Positions 8,390 through 16,861 are shown, counted from the stretch's first letter. The stretch is 64,000 nt of DNA from Chloroflexota bacterium (GCA_013388685.1 JACAET010000028.1:1-64000), one strand, 5' to 3'. Numbers and translations are program-made. Notes: generated by a model not told the origin, from the letters alone.

Positions 8390-9778
8390 TCACACCAGCC
8401 TTTCGCGCAGTTTGGCGCTGATGTAGTCCAGTGCGATGACGATGACGGCAATGGCGATGAAGACGGCGCTCACGCCGCGCATATTGTTGACGCGGATGAG
8501 TTCGATGAGCAAAAAGCCGATGCCGCCACCGCCCACCAAGCCGATGACGGTAGCAGAGCGGACGTTGATGTCCCAGCGGTAGATAGTGAAGGCGGTGAAG
8601 GGCGGGATGATTTGCGGGATGACGGCATAGCGGACAACCTGCAGCCAGTTGGCGCCGGTGGCACGGATGGCCTCGATGGGGCCGGGGTCTATGCCTTCGA
8701 TGACTTCGGAGTAGAGTTTACCGAGCGCCGCCACCGAGTGCAGGGCGAGCGCCAGCATGCCCGCGAACGGTCCCAGCCCGACGATGACGACAAAAACGAT
8801 GGCGATGATGAGCGATTCGATGGAGCGCAGGATGTTGAGCAGGGTGCGCACCACCACGTAAACGGCATAGGTGAGCGGGTTGCCGCTCATCAGGTTGCGC
8901 GCCGCCAGGAAGGAAAGCGGAACGGCGAAAACCATCGCCAGCCCGGTTGCCAGCAGCGCCATGGCAATGGTGGCCAGCGCGCCTTTCAACACCTCGCTGC
9001 CGATGAAGGAGAGTTCATAGCCGCCGGTGGGGCGGTATTGCTCGAAATAGATGCGGTGGAACTGCGGCAGGGTGGGGTCAGGGGCGGCGACCAAAGCCGT
9101 GGTGGGGACGCGAATGGTGGTTGTGATCGAGCCGTTCTCGTCGCTGGTGAGGGTGAGCATGGTGATTTCACCCTCGCCGAGCATGAGCGGATTGCCGATG
9201 GGGTTCTGCCAGAAGATGTTCATCCCGGCGTTGGGCCACATGCCGCTCACGGTAACAATGAGCGTCTCTCCCACGCCGCCGCAATCGGGGATGACCGTGG
9301 CAATGCGGCCGGCGTCTTCGCGGCGGGCGGCGGGCGGTTCGCTGGAACACGGCACCTGCACCGGCACCCACATCTGGTTCACTTCGCGGCGGGTCTGGAC
9401 GAAATCGGGGCGCACCATCGGGCGCAGAATTGCCATGGCACGGTCCATGTCCGCTTTGCTGAAGTCAATCTCCACCACCTGCCAGCCGATGCCATACGCG
9501 GCAGCCAACCCGAAAAACAGCGGCAGGAGAATCGAGCGCTTCCGCCCGCCTGCCAGGCTGACGGCATCCCAAACATTCCACAGCCAGATGAGCAACGGCG
9601 AGACGTACCAGACCGGCTTGCCATACCACAGGGTGGTTGCCAGGATGAGCAGAAAGCCGAGCAGGATGCCTGCGCCGCGATAGCGTTCGCCGAGCAGGAT
9701 TTGCCCCAGCCCGGGCAGCAACGCGGAGGCGATTCCGCTTCGCACGACGGGACGGCTGTTTACCGTTTCATTGGGCAT
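8390..9778 (-). CDS. phnE: Phosphonate/phosphite-type ABC transporter permease, first copy
   Basis: Start at ATG 9778 (MPNETVNSR), preceded by GAGGGTGG and 10 bases past the phnC stop. 462 residues, far longer than usual. Order: about three N-terminal membrane helices (residues ~17-100, LLPGLGQILLGERYRG then LLIWLWNVWDAVSLAGG), a helix, a ~120-residue extracytoplasmic insert with Ig-like strands (GETLIVTVSGMWPNAGMNIF), then the permease domain with EAIRATGANWLQVVRYAVIP and GGGGIG. Paired with the second PhnE it should form a heterodimeric channel energised by PhnC. The extra N-terminal helices and insert are unusual; their function is not evident. Confidence 0.9.
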   Translation of the reverse strand: MPNETVNSRPVVRSGIASALLPGLGQILLGERYRGAGILLGFLLILATTLWYGKPVWYVSPLLIWLWNVWDAVSLAGGRKRSILLPLFFGLAAAYGIGWQVVEIDFSKADMDRAMAILRPMVRPDFVQTRREVNQMWVPVQVPCSSEPPAARREDAGRIATVIPDCGGVGETLIVTVSGMWPNAGMNIFWQNPIGNPLMLGEGEITMLTLTSDENGSITTTIRVPTTALVAAPDPTLPQFHRIYFEQYRPTGGYELSFIGSEVLKGALATIAMALLATGLAMVFAVPLSFLAARNLMSGNPLTYAVYVVVRTLLNILRSIESLIIAIVFVVIVGLGPFAGMLALALHSVAALGKLYSEVIEGIDPGPIEAIRATGANWLQVVRYAVIPQIIPPFTAFTIYRWDINVRSATVIGLVGGGGIGFLLIELIRVNNMRGVSAVFIAIAVIVIALDYISAKLRERLV

Positions 9779-9788
9779 GATTCCACCC

Positions 9789-10550
9789 TCACAGCGAGGC
9801 GGCGCGCACTTCCTGCGCCTCTTCCCCGTAGATTTCTTTGAATTTGGCGCGGTCAATCTCCCGCGCGGCGCCTTCGAACACTTTCACGCCGTCTTTCAAG
9901 GCGACGACGCGCGTGGCGTAACGATGAACCAGGTCTAAAAAGTGCAGCGAGCAGATGACGGTAATCCCCTCTTTGTTGAGTTGTTCGAGATACTGCAGGA
10001 TGGAATGCGAGAGCACCGGGTCGAGGCTGGCGACCGGCTCGTCGGCGAGAATCAGTTTCGGGTCCTGCATGAGCGCACGGGCGATTCCGACGCGTTGCTG
10101 CTGTCCGCCGGAGAGGGCGTCGGCGCGGCTGCCGGCTTTGTCGGCGATTCCGACGCGTTCGAGCGCTTGGATAGCGTGCTGACGGTCTTCCTGAGACCAG
10201 ATTCCCAGCAAACTCGTCCACGGGTTGACGTAGCCCAGCCGCCCGGAGAGGACATTGGTCAGCACGGTGGAGCGTTTGACGAGATTGAATTGCTGGAAGA
10301 CCATGCCGATTTTGCGGCGGATACGGCGGAGATCGGCAGGCGGCGCGGCGGTGATGTCCAGGTCATCCCAGAAGATTTTGCCTTCGGTCGGCTCGATGAG
10401 TCGGTTGATGCAGCGCAGCAGGGTGGATTTACCCGAACCCGAAAGCCCGATGACCACCATAAACTCGCCGTCCTTCACATCGAAGGAAACGTTTTTGAGC
10501 GCCTGCGTACCGCTGGGATAGGTTTTGGAGAGGTTTTGGATTCGCAGCAT
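9789..10550 (-). CDS. phnC: Phosphonate/phosphite-type ABC transporter ATP-binding protein
   Basis: 253-residue ABC ATPase: Walker A GLSGSGKST at residues 35-43, Q-loop in FQQFNL, signature LSGGQQQR at 146-153, Walker B LILADEP at 166-172, switch His in the CSLHFLD segment. The Q-loop region and length match PhnC. It should energise the two PhnE permeases and take substrate from PhnD. No C-P lyase, phosphonatase or phosphite dehydrogenase gene is present in the window, so the imported phosphorus compound cannot be told. A strong hairpin terminator separates it from the upstream phnD gene, suggesting reduced expression relative to PhnD. Confidence 0.94.
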   Translation of the reverse strand: MLRIQNLSKTYPSGTQALKNVSFDVKDGEFMVVIGLSGSGKSTLLRCINRLIEPTEGKIFWDDLDITAAPPADLRRIRRKIGMVFQQFNLVKRSTVLTNVLSGRLGYVNPWTSLLGIWSQEDRQHAIQALERVGIADKAGSRADALSGGQQQRVGIARALMQDPKLILADEPVASLDPVLSHSILQYLEQLNKEGITVICSLHFLDLVHRYATRVVALKDGVKVFEGAAREIDRAKFKEIYGEEAQEVRAASL

Positions 10551-10577
10551 GGATAGCCTCGTGACCCTCCCCCTGCG

Positions 10578-10600
10578 CCCCTCTCCCGCTGGGAGAGGGG
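10578..10600. repeat. GC-rich palindromic repeat, intergenic copy
   Basis: CCCCTCTCCC-GCT-GGGAGAGGGG, followed by a G-rich tail to about 10613. The same core occurs inside three coding sequences (18006-18054, 22964-22985, 45349-45371). Here it sits between phnD and phnC. Confidence 0.8.
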
Positions 10601-10614
10601 ATGGGGGAGGGGTG

Positions 10615-10645
10615 AAAAAAGAGGGAGGACGAACCGTCCTCCCTC
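10615..10645 (-). terminator. Terminator/attenuator between phnD and phnC
   Basis: On the minus strand an 11-bp stem (GAGGGAGGACG / CGTCCTCCCTC, arms 10645-10635 and 10631-10621) with a 3-base loop is followed by TTTTTT at 10620-10615. It is a textbook intrinsic terminator, placed 16 bases after the phnD stop and within the operon, so it probably sets a high PhnD-to-PhnC ratio. Confidence 0.9.
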
Positions 10646-10660
10646 TCGTTTGGGGATGGT

Positions 10661-11704
10661 TTACTTGAAGAGCGTGGTCGGGTCGATGCCGGAGGCTTCG
10701 AGGTAGAGACGATACTCATCGTAGAAGGTATCATCCACCACTTTGAGACCTTCGATGCTGTAACCGCCGCTCTTGAGCAGAGCGCGTCCCTCTTCGGTGC
10801 CAGCCAGGTCGAGCAGAGCCTGGGTGAGTTTCTCGCGCATATCCGCCGGAACGTTGGAGGCGAAGGACACGTTGTCGTTCGGGATGAACGGCTCGGAGAC
10901 CCAAACGATGACGACTTTGTCGTTCACATCCGGGAAATCGTTGACGACGTTCGAGCGGGCGTCAATGAAGGTGGCGCCGAAATCGCAGATTTCACCCTTG
11001 GGGCTGAGATAGACGGACTTGATGACGGTGGGATGTCCCTGAACGAAAGCGCCGTTCTTGACCTTGATTCCATTCTGCGCCAGTACGCCGCTGGGAAGCA
11101 CGTAGCCGGAGGACGACAGAGGATCGGTCCAGCAGGGTTTCTTGTCGGCAAACTGAGCCAGGGCGGTGGCGGCGTCGGCAGTGGATTTACCGGTGGCGGC
11201 GTCATAGTAGGAGGTGAAACCAGCCGCGGCATTGGCAACATACTGGAAGCCATAGTGGTCCGAGCCAAAGCGGATGGTGGCAAGCGCCACGTCGGCATAG
11301 CCTTTGCCGTGCGCGACAACGTACTGGGTGGGCGCGAGCCAGCCGATATGCGCCTGTCCGGCGCCCATGGCTTCGATCATGGCGGCGTAGTTGGTCGGCA
11401 CAACGGTTTTGATGGTGTAGCCGGTCATCTCGCTCAGTTTGGCGGCAATTGCCTCACCGCCGGTCTGCAGTTCCTGCGTGGTGGCGGAGGGAGCCAGCGC
11501 CATGATGAGAGGGTTATCGGCCGTGCCGAGTTCCGGGGCAGGGACGGCGGTCGGTTCCGGTGCCTTGGTGGGTTCTGGCGCTTTGGTCGGCGCGGGAGCA
11601 GGAGCGGCAGGCTCCTCAGTGGGTGTGGCGGCGGGACCGCAGGCAGCCAGTGCCAGCGCGAACACCGTCGTCACTGCAAACAGCAGATAGAGTGATTTCT
11701 TCAT
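10661..11704 (-). CDS. phnD: Phosphonate/phosphite-type ABC transporter substrate-binding lipoprotein
   Basis: Start at ATG 11704 (MKKSLYLLFAV), with GGAG upstream; a longer frame to 11788 is not credible. A signal peptide ends in a lipobox ALAAC with Cys22, so the protein is membrane-anchored, followed by a Pro/Ala/Thr-rich linker (repeats of TKAPEP) and a PhnD-type solute-binding domain: LIMALAPSATTQELQTGGEA, then YAAMIEAMGAGQAHIGWLAP and the SGYVLPSG region that contacts substrate oxyanions in this family. 347 residues in total. First gene of the operon, read from a promoter at 11788-11760 and followed by a terminator. Confidence 0.93.
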   Translation of the reverse strand: MKKSLYLLFAVTTVFALALAACGPAATPTEEPAAPAPAPTKAPEPTKAPEPTAVPAPELGTADNPLIMALAPSATTQELQTGGEAIAAKLSEMTGYTIKTVVPTNYAAMIEAMGAGQAHIGWLAPTQYVVAHGKGYADVALATIRFGSDHYGFQYVANAAAGFTSYYDAATGKSTADAATALAQFADKKPCWTDPLSSSGYVLPSGVLAQNGIKVKNGAFVQGHPTVIKSVYLSPKGEICDFGATFIDARSNVVNDFPDVNDKVVIVWVSEPFIPNDNVSFASNVPADMREKLTQALLDLAGTEEGRALLKSGGYSIEGLKVVDDTFYDEYRLYLEASGIDPTTLFK

Positions 11705-11759
11705 TTTTTTCTTCTCCTTTTGGAAATATTTGAACCCGTGAGAGTTCTCCCGGCGCATG

Positions 11760-11788
11760 ATAATACAACCGATTGAACGGAATCGCAA
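11760..11788 (-). promoter_or_regulatory. Probable phn operon promoter
   Basis: On the minus strand TTGCGA (11788-11783), 17-base spacer, TATTAT (11765-11760), about 55 bases upstream of the phnD start. Good sigma-70-type spacing. No Pho-box-like direct repeats were recognised around it. Confidence 0.6.
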
Positions 11789-11905
11789 GTGGCAACTCGC
11801 CGGACGCGACGGCGCGAGATTGATCCGGCAGTTTCAAGCGACACGAGTACCGCGCTACAGAACCGAGACACATCGCAAGCTCTCCCCGCTCGAGCCTGAT
11901 TCCGT

Positions 11906-11911
11906 TAAAAT
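11906..11911 (+). promoter_or_regulatory. -10-like box just upstream of FmdB gene
   Basis: TAAAAT ends 6 bases before the ATG at 11918. If used, transcription would start at or next to the first base of the start codon (leaderless message). No Shine-Dalgarno is present between. No clear -35. Confidence 0.4.
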
Positions 11912-11917
11912 TACCGC

Positions 11918-12295
11918 ATGCCCACCTACGACTTTATCTGCAACGACTGTAACCAACACTTCGACGTGTTCCTGACGTTTGCCGAATACGGCAAAAAGAC
12001 CGTCAAATGTACTCTGTGCGGGAGCAAAAACATCCGCCGGCGGATGACGAAGGTACGCATCGCCAAATCGGAAGAGAGCCGCATGGAAGCCATGGCAGAC
12101 GACTTCAGCGGCTTCGACGGCTTGGAAGATGACCCCCGCGCCATGGGAAAGATGATGCGAAAACTCGGCAGGGAAATGGGCGAGGAACTCCCGCCCGAAT
12201 TTGACGAAGTGGTGGACCGGCTGGAAAAGGGTCAAAGCCCGGAGGAGATTGAAAAAGAAGTCCCCAGCCTGAGCGAAGAAACAGGCGAGTTGTAA
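11918..12295 (+). CDS. FmdB-family zinc-ribbon protein
   Basis: 125 residues. The N-terminal 40 residues are a zinc ribbon of the FmdB/CxxC_CxxC_SSSS type: MPTYDFICNDCNQHF with Cys8-x2-Cys11 and Cys31-x2-Cys34, probably binding one zinc. The remainder is an acidic helical tail typical of the longer members. Family role is putative regulatory; no DNA-binding evidence exists here. It is divergent from phnD and followed by a bidirectional terminator. A -10-like TAAAAT six bases before the ATG and the absence of a ribosome binding site suggest leaderless translation. Confidence 0.85.
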   Translation: MPTYDFICNDCNQHFDVFLTFAEYGKKTVKCTLCGSKNIRRRMTKVRIAKSEESRMEAMADDFSGFDGLEDDPRAMGKMMRKLGREMGEELPPEFDEVVDRLEKGQSPEEIEKEVPSLSEETGEL

Positions 12296-12347
12296 TGCGG
12301 CGCCGCAACCAGATCGAAAAAACCGAGTCCGAAATAGACCATTGAAA

Positions 12348-12398
12348 CGTCCCGAAGGCTTTGCAGAGCGCGATTTGGGCGGCAAACCCTTCGGGACG
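12348..12398. repeat. Inverted repeat downstream of FmdB gene
   Basis: CGTCCCGAAGG at 12348-12358 faces CCTTCGGGACG at 12388-12398, a perfect 11-base inverted repeat with a 29-base loop and no T-tract. Ten bases of it (CGTCCCGAAG) recur at 31525-31534 in another gap. Confidence 0.6.
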
Positions 12399-12409
12399 CC
12401 GGATGCCAT

Positions 12410-12447
12410 AAAAAGAACCGCCCTTCCATCGAAGAGCGGTTCTTTTT
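12410..12447. terminator. Bidirectional terminator between convergent genes
   Basis: AAAAAGAACCGC (12410-12421) and GCGGTTCTTTTT (12436-12447) form a 12-bp stem with A and T tracts on both sides. It separates the plus-strand FmdB gene from the minus-strand membrane-protein gene ending at 12449 and can serve both. Confidence 0.9.
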
Positions 12448-12448
12448 C

Positions 12449-13123
12449 TCATTCTTCATTGCCGGCAACGACCTTCTCCAGTTGTTTGGTGGTCTCCTTG
12501 AGATTGCGGACGCGCCCAAGCATATCATGCCAGAAGGAACTGCCGGCGCTCGCCGCCAAACCGGTGATCACCGTCCCGCCGATTTGCCCCAGTGGTGTGC
12601 CAAGCGTCGCCGCTACCTGCGGGGAAAAGAACGAGCCGAGGATATCGAAGGTGTTGATTTGCAAGGCAAACGCCAGGGCGATGCCAATCAGCGCCGAAAG
12701 TGTGCGCAAAATGGTGATGCGCTGTTTGGTGCTGGCGGCATACCGTTCGCGCAGGATTGCCAGTTTGATGGCGGCTTCCTTGCGGGCGGTGTCCACCTGT
12801 TCTTCCAGCCCCATCTCCTCCAGCGCCTTGACCGCGCTTTCAGCCACCTCCTTCGCCATGCGGTTCAATTCATTCAGGTCGGTACTGGTCTTTTCGGCAA
12901 CCGTCTGAATGGCAACCACCTTTGCCGCCTCGCCCGAACCTTCGGGCAGCCACTCCCGCACCGACCTTACCACATCATCCGGGTTGACCTGCTTCCGCAA
13001 CCCCTTGAAAAACGAAAACGGCTCGAGAATGGTCTCCACACTGACCGACAATACCAGCAGGATTGCAAAGTATGCGCCCAACACGCCGAGAACTGCTGAA
13101 ATGCTGTTGATATCGAATTGCAT
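12449..13123 (-). CDS. Membrane protein of unknown function with central coiled coil
   Basis: 224 residues, preceded by AAAGGAGAG. One membrane helix at residues ~10-28 (AVLGVLGAYFAILLVLSVSV), a charged helical region of about 100 residues (~45-130), a second membrane segment ILRTLSALIGIALAFALQI near residue 137, and a C-terminal hydrophobic motif GLAASAGSSFWHDMLGRV. I have seen that SSFWHD-type ending in uncharacterised bacterial membrane proteins, but I cannot name a function. It stands alone between the terminator and pcm. Confidence 0.75.
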   Translation of the reverse strand: MQFDINSISAVLGVLGAYFAILLVLSVSVETILEPFSFFKGLRKQVNPDDVVRSVREWLPEGSGEAAKVVAIQTVAEKTSTDLNELNRMAKEVAESAVKALEEMGLEEQVDTARKEAAIKLAILRERYAASTKQRITILRTLSALIGIALAFALQINTFDILGSFFSPQVAATLGTPLGQIGGTVITGLAASAGSSFWHDMLGRVRNLKETTKQLEKVVAGNEE

Positions 13124-13418
13124 GGGATTCTCTCCTTTGTGAGTTTGAGGAAGGCGCTATATTGCGCTCCACGAATGTGCGGTATTCGTTCTCCGATGCC
13201 GTTTTTTTACCGGTTGTGCAAACAGCGCACTCTACGCGGTTCTTTCGCGGCTGTATCGAGTATAGAGAATATGCGGCAAAAATACAAGAGGCGGATTTTC
13301 GTTTCCAATTGACATATAATTGATTTACTCATGTTACGCAATGCCGCGAGTTTCATCCCGGATTCCAGGGCAACCGAAGAGTTGCGGTACGAACACCTTG
13401 CGTCAAATCGGTGATTCA

Positions 13419-14084
13419 ATGGACAGCAAGCGTATGGCAAACCTGCCGCAGGATTTTCTCGAAGAGCGAAAATTCATGGTGGCGCGCCAGTTACGAGGAC
13501 GAGGCATCAGTGACCGGCGCGTACTCGACGCGTTCGAAACCATCCCCAGGCATCTTTTTGTCCCCGCCGAACATCGTATTTCCGCTTATGCCGATAATCC
13601 CCTCCCCATCGGATTCAATCAGACGATCTCCCAGCCTTTCATCGTTGCCTACATGACGCAAACCCTGGAGTTGACCGGCGACGAGCGCGCGCTCGAAGTG
13701 GGAACCGGCTCCGGCTATCAGGCGGCGATTCTTTCCGCCCTTGCGGCTGAAGTGCACACAGTGGAATTGATCCCAGCCCTGGCAGAGCGCGCCGCAAGGA
13801 CACTCGCCTGCCTCGGCATTTCGAACGTCTTCATTCATGTGGGAGACGGTTCGCAGGGATGGAAGGCGTCCGCACCATATGACGCCATCATTGTCAGCGC
13901 CGCAGGACCGCGTGTCCCCCCATCTCTGCTGGACCAACTGGTGGATGGCGGGCGAATGATTCTGCCTGTCGGCGAGCGTGGAGGGCAAATTCTCGAGTTA
14001 TGGCGGCGGGAAGGTGAGTCATTCTCGCACGAAACCCTGCTCCCCGTGGCATTCGTGCCGCTGAGAGGCAAGGAAGGGGTGTAA
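13419..14084 (+). CDS. pcm: Protein-L-isoaspartate O-methyltransferase
   Basis: Repairs isoaspartyl residues in aged proteins using S-adenosylmethionine. Seen: N-terminal MVARQLRGRGISDRRVLDAF, PRHLFVP, the substrate loop PIGFNQTISQPFIVAYMTQ, and SAM motif I ALEVGTGSGYQAAIL. From ATG 13419 the protein has 221 residues, the usual size; the open frame reaches 13320 with a TTG, but those 33 residues are not family-like. The 295-base gap before it (13124-13418) contains TTGACA directly abutting TATAAT at 13309-13320; either could be part of a promoter. Downstream it converges with the 14201 gene; GGCATTT/AAATGCC arms at 14110-14152 followed by TTTT may terminate it. Confidence 0.93.
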   Translation: MDSKRMANLPQDFLEERKFMVARQLRGRGISDRRVLDAFETIPRHLFVPAEHRISAYADNPLPIGFNQTISQPFIVAYMTQTLELTGDERALEVGTGSGYQAAILSALAAEVHTVELIPALAERAARTLACLGISNVFIHVGDGSQGWKASAPYDAIIVSAAGPRVPPSLLDQLVDGGRMILPVGERGGQILELWRREGESFSHETLLPVAFVPLRGKEGV

Positions 14085-14200
14085 AACCCGTTGACTCTTC
14101 GGTTTCGGCGGCATTTCACGTTGAGAAGAAACATCCATTCGGAATAAATGCCTTTTCACCGCCGGGAATATCGAAAAAATCTCCCGAACGGAGGAGGGCT

Positions 14201-14617
14201 TCAGTCTGCCGATACTTTCCGATACAACACACTCAACACCAGCGCCCCCGAAACCCCCAAAATCAAATCCACGATCGTGTCTTCCAGTCCGCGCACCATG
14301 TGAGTGCCCAGAAAGCGGTCTGCAAAGTTCTCATAGAACTCCCAGAAGACCGTCGTCGTCCCGGTGCAGGTAAAGGCAAAGACGACCTGAACGGGAAGCG
14401 GAATCTCCCCCACCCATTTCTGTGCATGGCGAATGGCAACGCGATAGAAATACGTAATCACCACCCCGCCCATGAAATGCGTGGGAACATCCAGCGGCGG
14501 AAACAAGTCATACAGGCGGGTGAACAACCCAAACACATAAAACCCAAAAACAGCCAGCGGCGCCCAGGCCGACTCTTTCAATGTTATGACAATCCAATTG
14601 AAGTATTTGTTTTGCAT
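14201..14617 (-). CDS. Small DUF2238-like integral membrane protein
   Basis: 138 residues with four predicted membrane helices. Conserved-looking loops: FPPLDVPTHFMGGVVITYF (Asp and His next to a helix) and FWEFYENF...GLEDTIVDLILGVSGA. These acidic/His positions resemble the YjdF/DUF2238 family, whose function is unknown. It is divergent from the GT4 gene, sharing an 82-base gap. Confidence 0.65.
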   Translation of the reverse strand: MQNKYFNWIVITLKESAWAPLAVFGFYVFGLFTRLYDLFPPLDVPTHFMGGVVITYFYRVAIRHAQKWVGEIPLPVQVVFAFTCTGTTTVFWEFYENFADRFLGTHMVRGLEDTIVDLILGVSGALVLSVLYRKVSAD

Positions 14618-14682
14618 GGATGACCTCAGTCACAGAAATCCTGCCCATTCTATCAACAATCCCTCGATATGAGTCGCCAGTG

Positions 14683-14688
14683 TATAAT
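14683..14688 (+). promoter_or_regulatory. -10 box for glycan gene cluster
   Basis: TATAAT 11 bases before the ATG at 14700, giving at most a 4-5 base leader; no Shine-Dalgarno and no clear -35. Confidence 0.45.
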
Positions 14689-14699
14689 CCCCCCGCCTT

Positions 14700-15857
14700 A
14701 TGAAAATCCTGACCGTACTCACCTACTATCGCCCGCATACCTCGGGTCTCACCATTTATGCCGAGCGCCTGGCGCGCGCCTTTGCAAGACGCGGACATCA
14801 AGTCACCGTGATGACCACGCAGTACGACCCCTCACTCCCCCGCGAGGAAACGATGGACGGCGTCAAAGTCATTCGCATCCCTGTGGCGGCGCGCATCAGC
14901 AAAGGCGTCATCGCCCCCACCTTCGGCGTTGTCGCCACCCAACTCGTCGCACAGCACGACGTTGTCCAACTCCACCTGCCCCAGTTCGACGCGCCCGGCG
15001 TCGCCCTGCGCGGACGCCTCTTCGGCAAGCCCGCCGTCCTCACCTATCACTGCGACCTGCAACTCCCCAGCGGACTGTTCAACCGCTTCGTCAACGCCGT
15101 GGTGGACTTCCAAAATAACCTGGCGGGGATTCTGGCAAATCACATCGTGACCTACACCCGCGACTACGCCGACCACTCCCCCTACCTCTCCCGCTACGCC
15201 TCCAAACTGACCCCCATCCTGCCTCCCGTCGAACTGCCGAATCCACTCCCCGGCGCGGTAGAGGCATTTGCGCGCGAACACCACCTTTCGGAACGCAGAC
15301 CGGTCATCGGCATGGCGGCGCGCTTTGCCGCAGAAAAAGGCGTGGAAGTGCTGCTCGATGCCCTGCCGTTGATTCTACAAAAATACCCAAAGGCGCAGGT
15401 TCTCTTTGCGGGGACGTATCAAAACGTGATGGGCGAACAGGCATATTACGACCGTCTCATCCCGCGCATTCGGGAATATGAAATTGCCGGTCACTGGAAA
15501 TTTTTAGGCAACCTCGAGCCGGTGGAAATGGCGGCGTTCTACCCCAACCTTGATGTGCTGACCGTTCCCTCGCTCAACTCCACCGAGGCATTCGGGCTGG
15601 TGCAAATCGAAGCGATGATGAACGGCGTGCCATGTGTCCCTTCCGCGCTGCCGGGGGTGCGGCAGCCGGTGACCTTGCACGGCATGGGCAGAGTCGCCAA
15701 AATTGGAGATGCGGTCAGTTTGGCGGAATCCATCCTCGAGGTCCTGAATGAACCGCACAAATTCAAAGGCGACATCGAATCCATCAAAAAAATCTACAAC
15801 CCCGATTCGATCGCGCAGGAATATGAAAAGTTATTCGAACGCCTGAAAGGAAGGTAA
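14700..15857 (+). CDS. GT4-family glycosyltransferase
   Basis: 385 residues with a GT-B fold pattern. N-terminus MKILTVLTYYRPHTSGLTIY is the donor/acceptor domain glycine loop; C-terminal domain starts near RPVIGMAARFAAEKGVEVLL and contains the E-x7-E motif in TEAFGLVQIEAMMNGVP that binds the nucleotide-sugar diphosphate. Such retaining enzymes add hexoses to lipids or glycans at the cytosolic membrane face. The acceptor is unknown. It leads a run of plus-strand genes (PLDc_N protein, methyltransferases, PMT-like enzymes). Confidence 0.9.
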   Translation: MKILTVLTYYRPHTSGLTIYAERLARAFARRGHQVTVMTTQYDPSLPREETMDGVKVIRIPVAARISKGVIAPTFGVVATQLVAQHDVVQLHLPQFDAPGVALRGRLFGKPAVLTYHCDLQLPSGLFNRFVNAVVDFQNNLAGILANHIVTYTRDYADHSPYLSRYASKLTPILPPVELPNPLPGAVEAFAREHHLSERRPVIGMAARFAAEKGVEVLLDALPLILQKYPKAQVLFAGTYQNVMGEQAYYDRLIPRIREYEIAGHWKFLGNLEPVEMAAFYPNLDVLTVPSLNSTEAFGLVQIEAMMNGVPCVPSALPGVRQPVTLHGMGRVAKIGDAVSLAESILEVLNEPHKFKGDIESIKKIYNPDSIAQEYEKLFERLKGR

Positions 15858-15859
15858 AG

Positions 15860-16075
15860 ATGGAAGTGATAGGAATCAACTTTGGCTTTCTGTTCGTTCA
15901 ACTCCTTTCGATTGCCCTGCTGATTGGGCTGCCCATCGTTTCGCTGATAGACCTCTCGAAGAAAAAGTTGAGCGGCGCGGCGCTGGCGCTTTGGGCGCTC
16001 CTCATCTGTGCCGTCCCCCTGCTGGGCGCGCTGGCATACTGGATCGTCAAGCCCACCCCTGAGATCAAGAATTGA
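15860..16075 (+). CDS. PLDc_N-domain small membrane protein
   Basis: 71 residues, two membrane helices. The pattern LSGAALALWALLICAVPLLGALAYWIV matches the PLDc_N (phospholipase D N-terminal, cardiolipin-synthase-like) two-helix module standing alone, without a nuclease domain. It starts 2 bases after the GT4 stop and its stop overlaps the TTG start of the next gene, so translation is coupled. Function of stand-alone copies is not known. Confidence 0.8.
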   Translation: MEVIGINFGFLFVQLLSIALLIGLPIVSLIDLSKKKLSGAALALWALLICAVPLLGALAYWIVKPTPEIKN

Positions 16076-16830
16076 ATAAAGACTTTCTCTTCCTCCATCT
16101 CCGCGACCTGCCCTATTTCCGCGCCTTTTTGCGCGCAGTGGAAAGTTCGTACTATCAGGATTTGCCCCTGCCCGCGCCTGTTTATGACGTGGGCTGCGGC
16201 GACGGTCATTTCGCCTCGCTGACCTTCGACCGGAAAATTGACGTGGGACTCGACCCCTGGCGCGCGCCCATCCACGAGGCGAAGCGCTACGGCGCCTACA
16301 CATTCCTTGTCCAAGCCGACGGTTCACGCGCCCCCTTTCCTGACTCGTACTTCGCAAGCGGATTCAGCAACTCGGTGCTTGAACACATCCCGCACATTGA
16401 CGCAGTGCTTCAAGAGACCGCCCGCGTGCTGAAGCCCGGCGCGCCGTTCTACTTCTGTGTGCCAAACACGCGCTATCTGAGCGAGCTCTCGCTCTCGCGC
16501 CTGCTGGGCAAAGGCTACACAGAATGGTTTCGAAAGATTTCGCGCGTCCATCACGCGGACGAACCGGACGTGTGGCAGGAACGCCTGGAGCGCGCCGGCT
16601 TCGAACTGGTGCGCTGGTGGCACTACTTTTCGCCTTCCGCGATGCGCGTGTTAGAATGGGGACATTATTTCGGCGTTCCATCCGTGTTCGCGCGCATTCT
16701 CACCGGCAACTGGATCCTCTCGCGGACGAGATGGAATTTGTTTTTTACGAGGAAATTCGTAGAACGATACGCCTCGCCGGAACCTGTCGAAAACGGGACA
16801 TTCACCTTCTACATCGCCCGCAAACGATAA
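16072..16830 (+). CDS. SAM-dependent class I methyltransferase
   Basis: 252 residues from a TTG start overlapping the preceding stop (TTGA). Motif I VYDVGCGDGHFASLTF, motif II around VGLDPW, and motif post-I FSNSVLEHIPHIDAVLQETARVLKPGAPF are the Methyltransf_11 pattern. The C-terminal part is aromatic and basic. Substrate unknown; location in a glycan block suggests a sugar or polyprenyl-linked acceptor. Confidence 0.85.
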   Translation: MNKDFLFLHLRDLPYFRAFLRAVESSYYQDLPLPAPVYDVGCGDGHFASLTFDRKIDVGLDPWRAPIHEAKRYGAYTFLVQADGSRAPFPDSYFASGFSNSVLEHIPHIDAVLQETARVLKPGAPFYFCVPNTRYLSELSLSRLLGKGYTEWFRKISRVHHADEPDVWQERLERAGFELVRWWHYFSPSAMRVLEWGHYFGVPSVFARILTGNWILSRTRWNLFFTRKFVERYASPEPVENGTFTFYIARKR

Positions 16831-16832
16831 CT

Positions 16833-16858
16833 CAATCACCAATCACCAATTACCAGCC
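16833..16858. repeat. ACCAATTACC-type repeat abutting a start codon
   Basis: Three near-repeats of AATCACC/AATTACC fill the gap right up to the ATG at 16862, replacing any ribosome binding site. Related stretches occur at 17816-17842, 20670-20697, 21117-21140, 25127-25149, 28219-28250 and 60791-60832. Confidence 0.65.
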
Positions 16859-16861
16859 CCC

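Noticed and set aside
8339..9841. 500-codon plus-strand open frame opposite phnE
   Set aside because: Antisense to a clear permease, His/Asp/Gln-rich low-quality composition, no domain; caused by GC-biased codon use.
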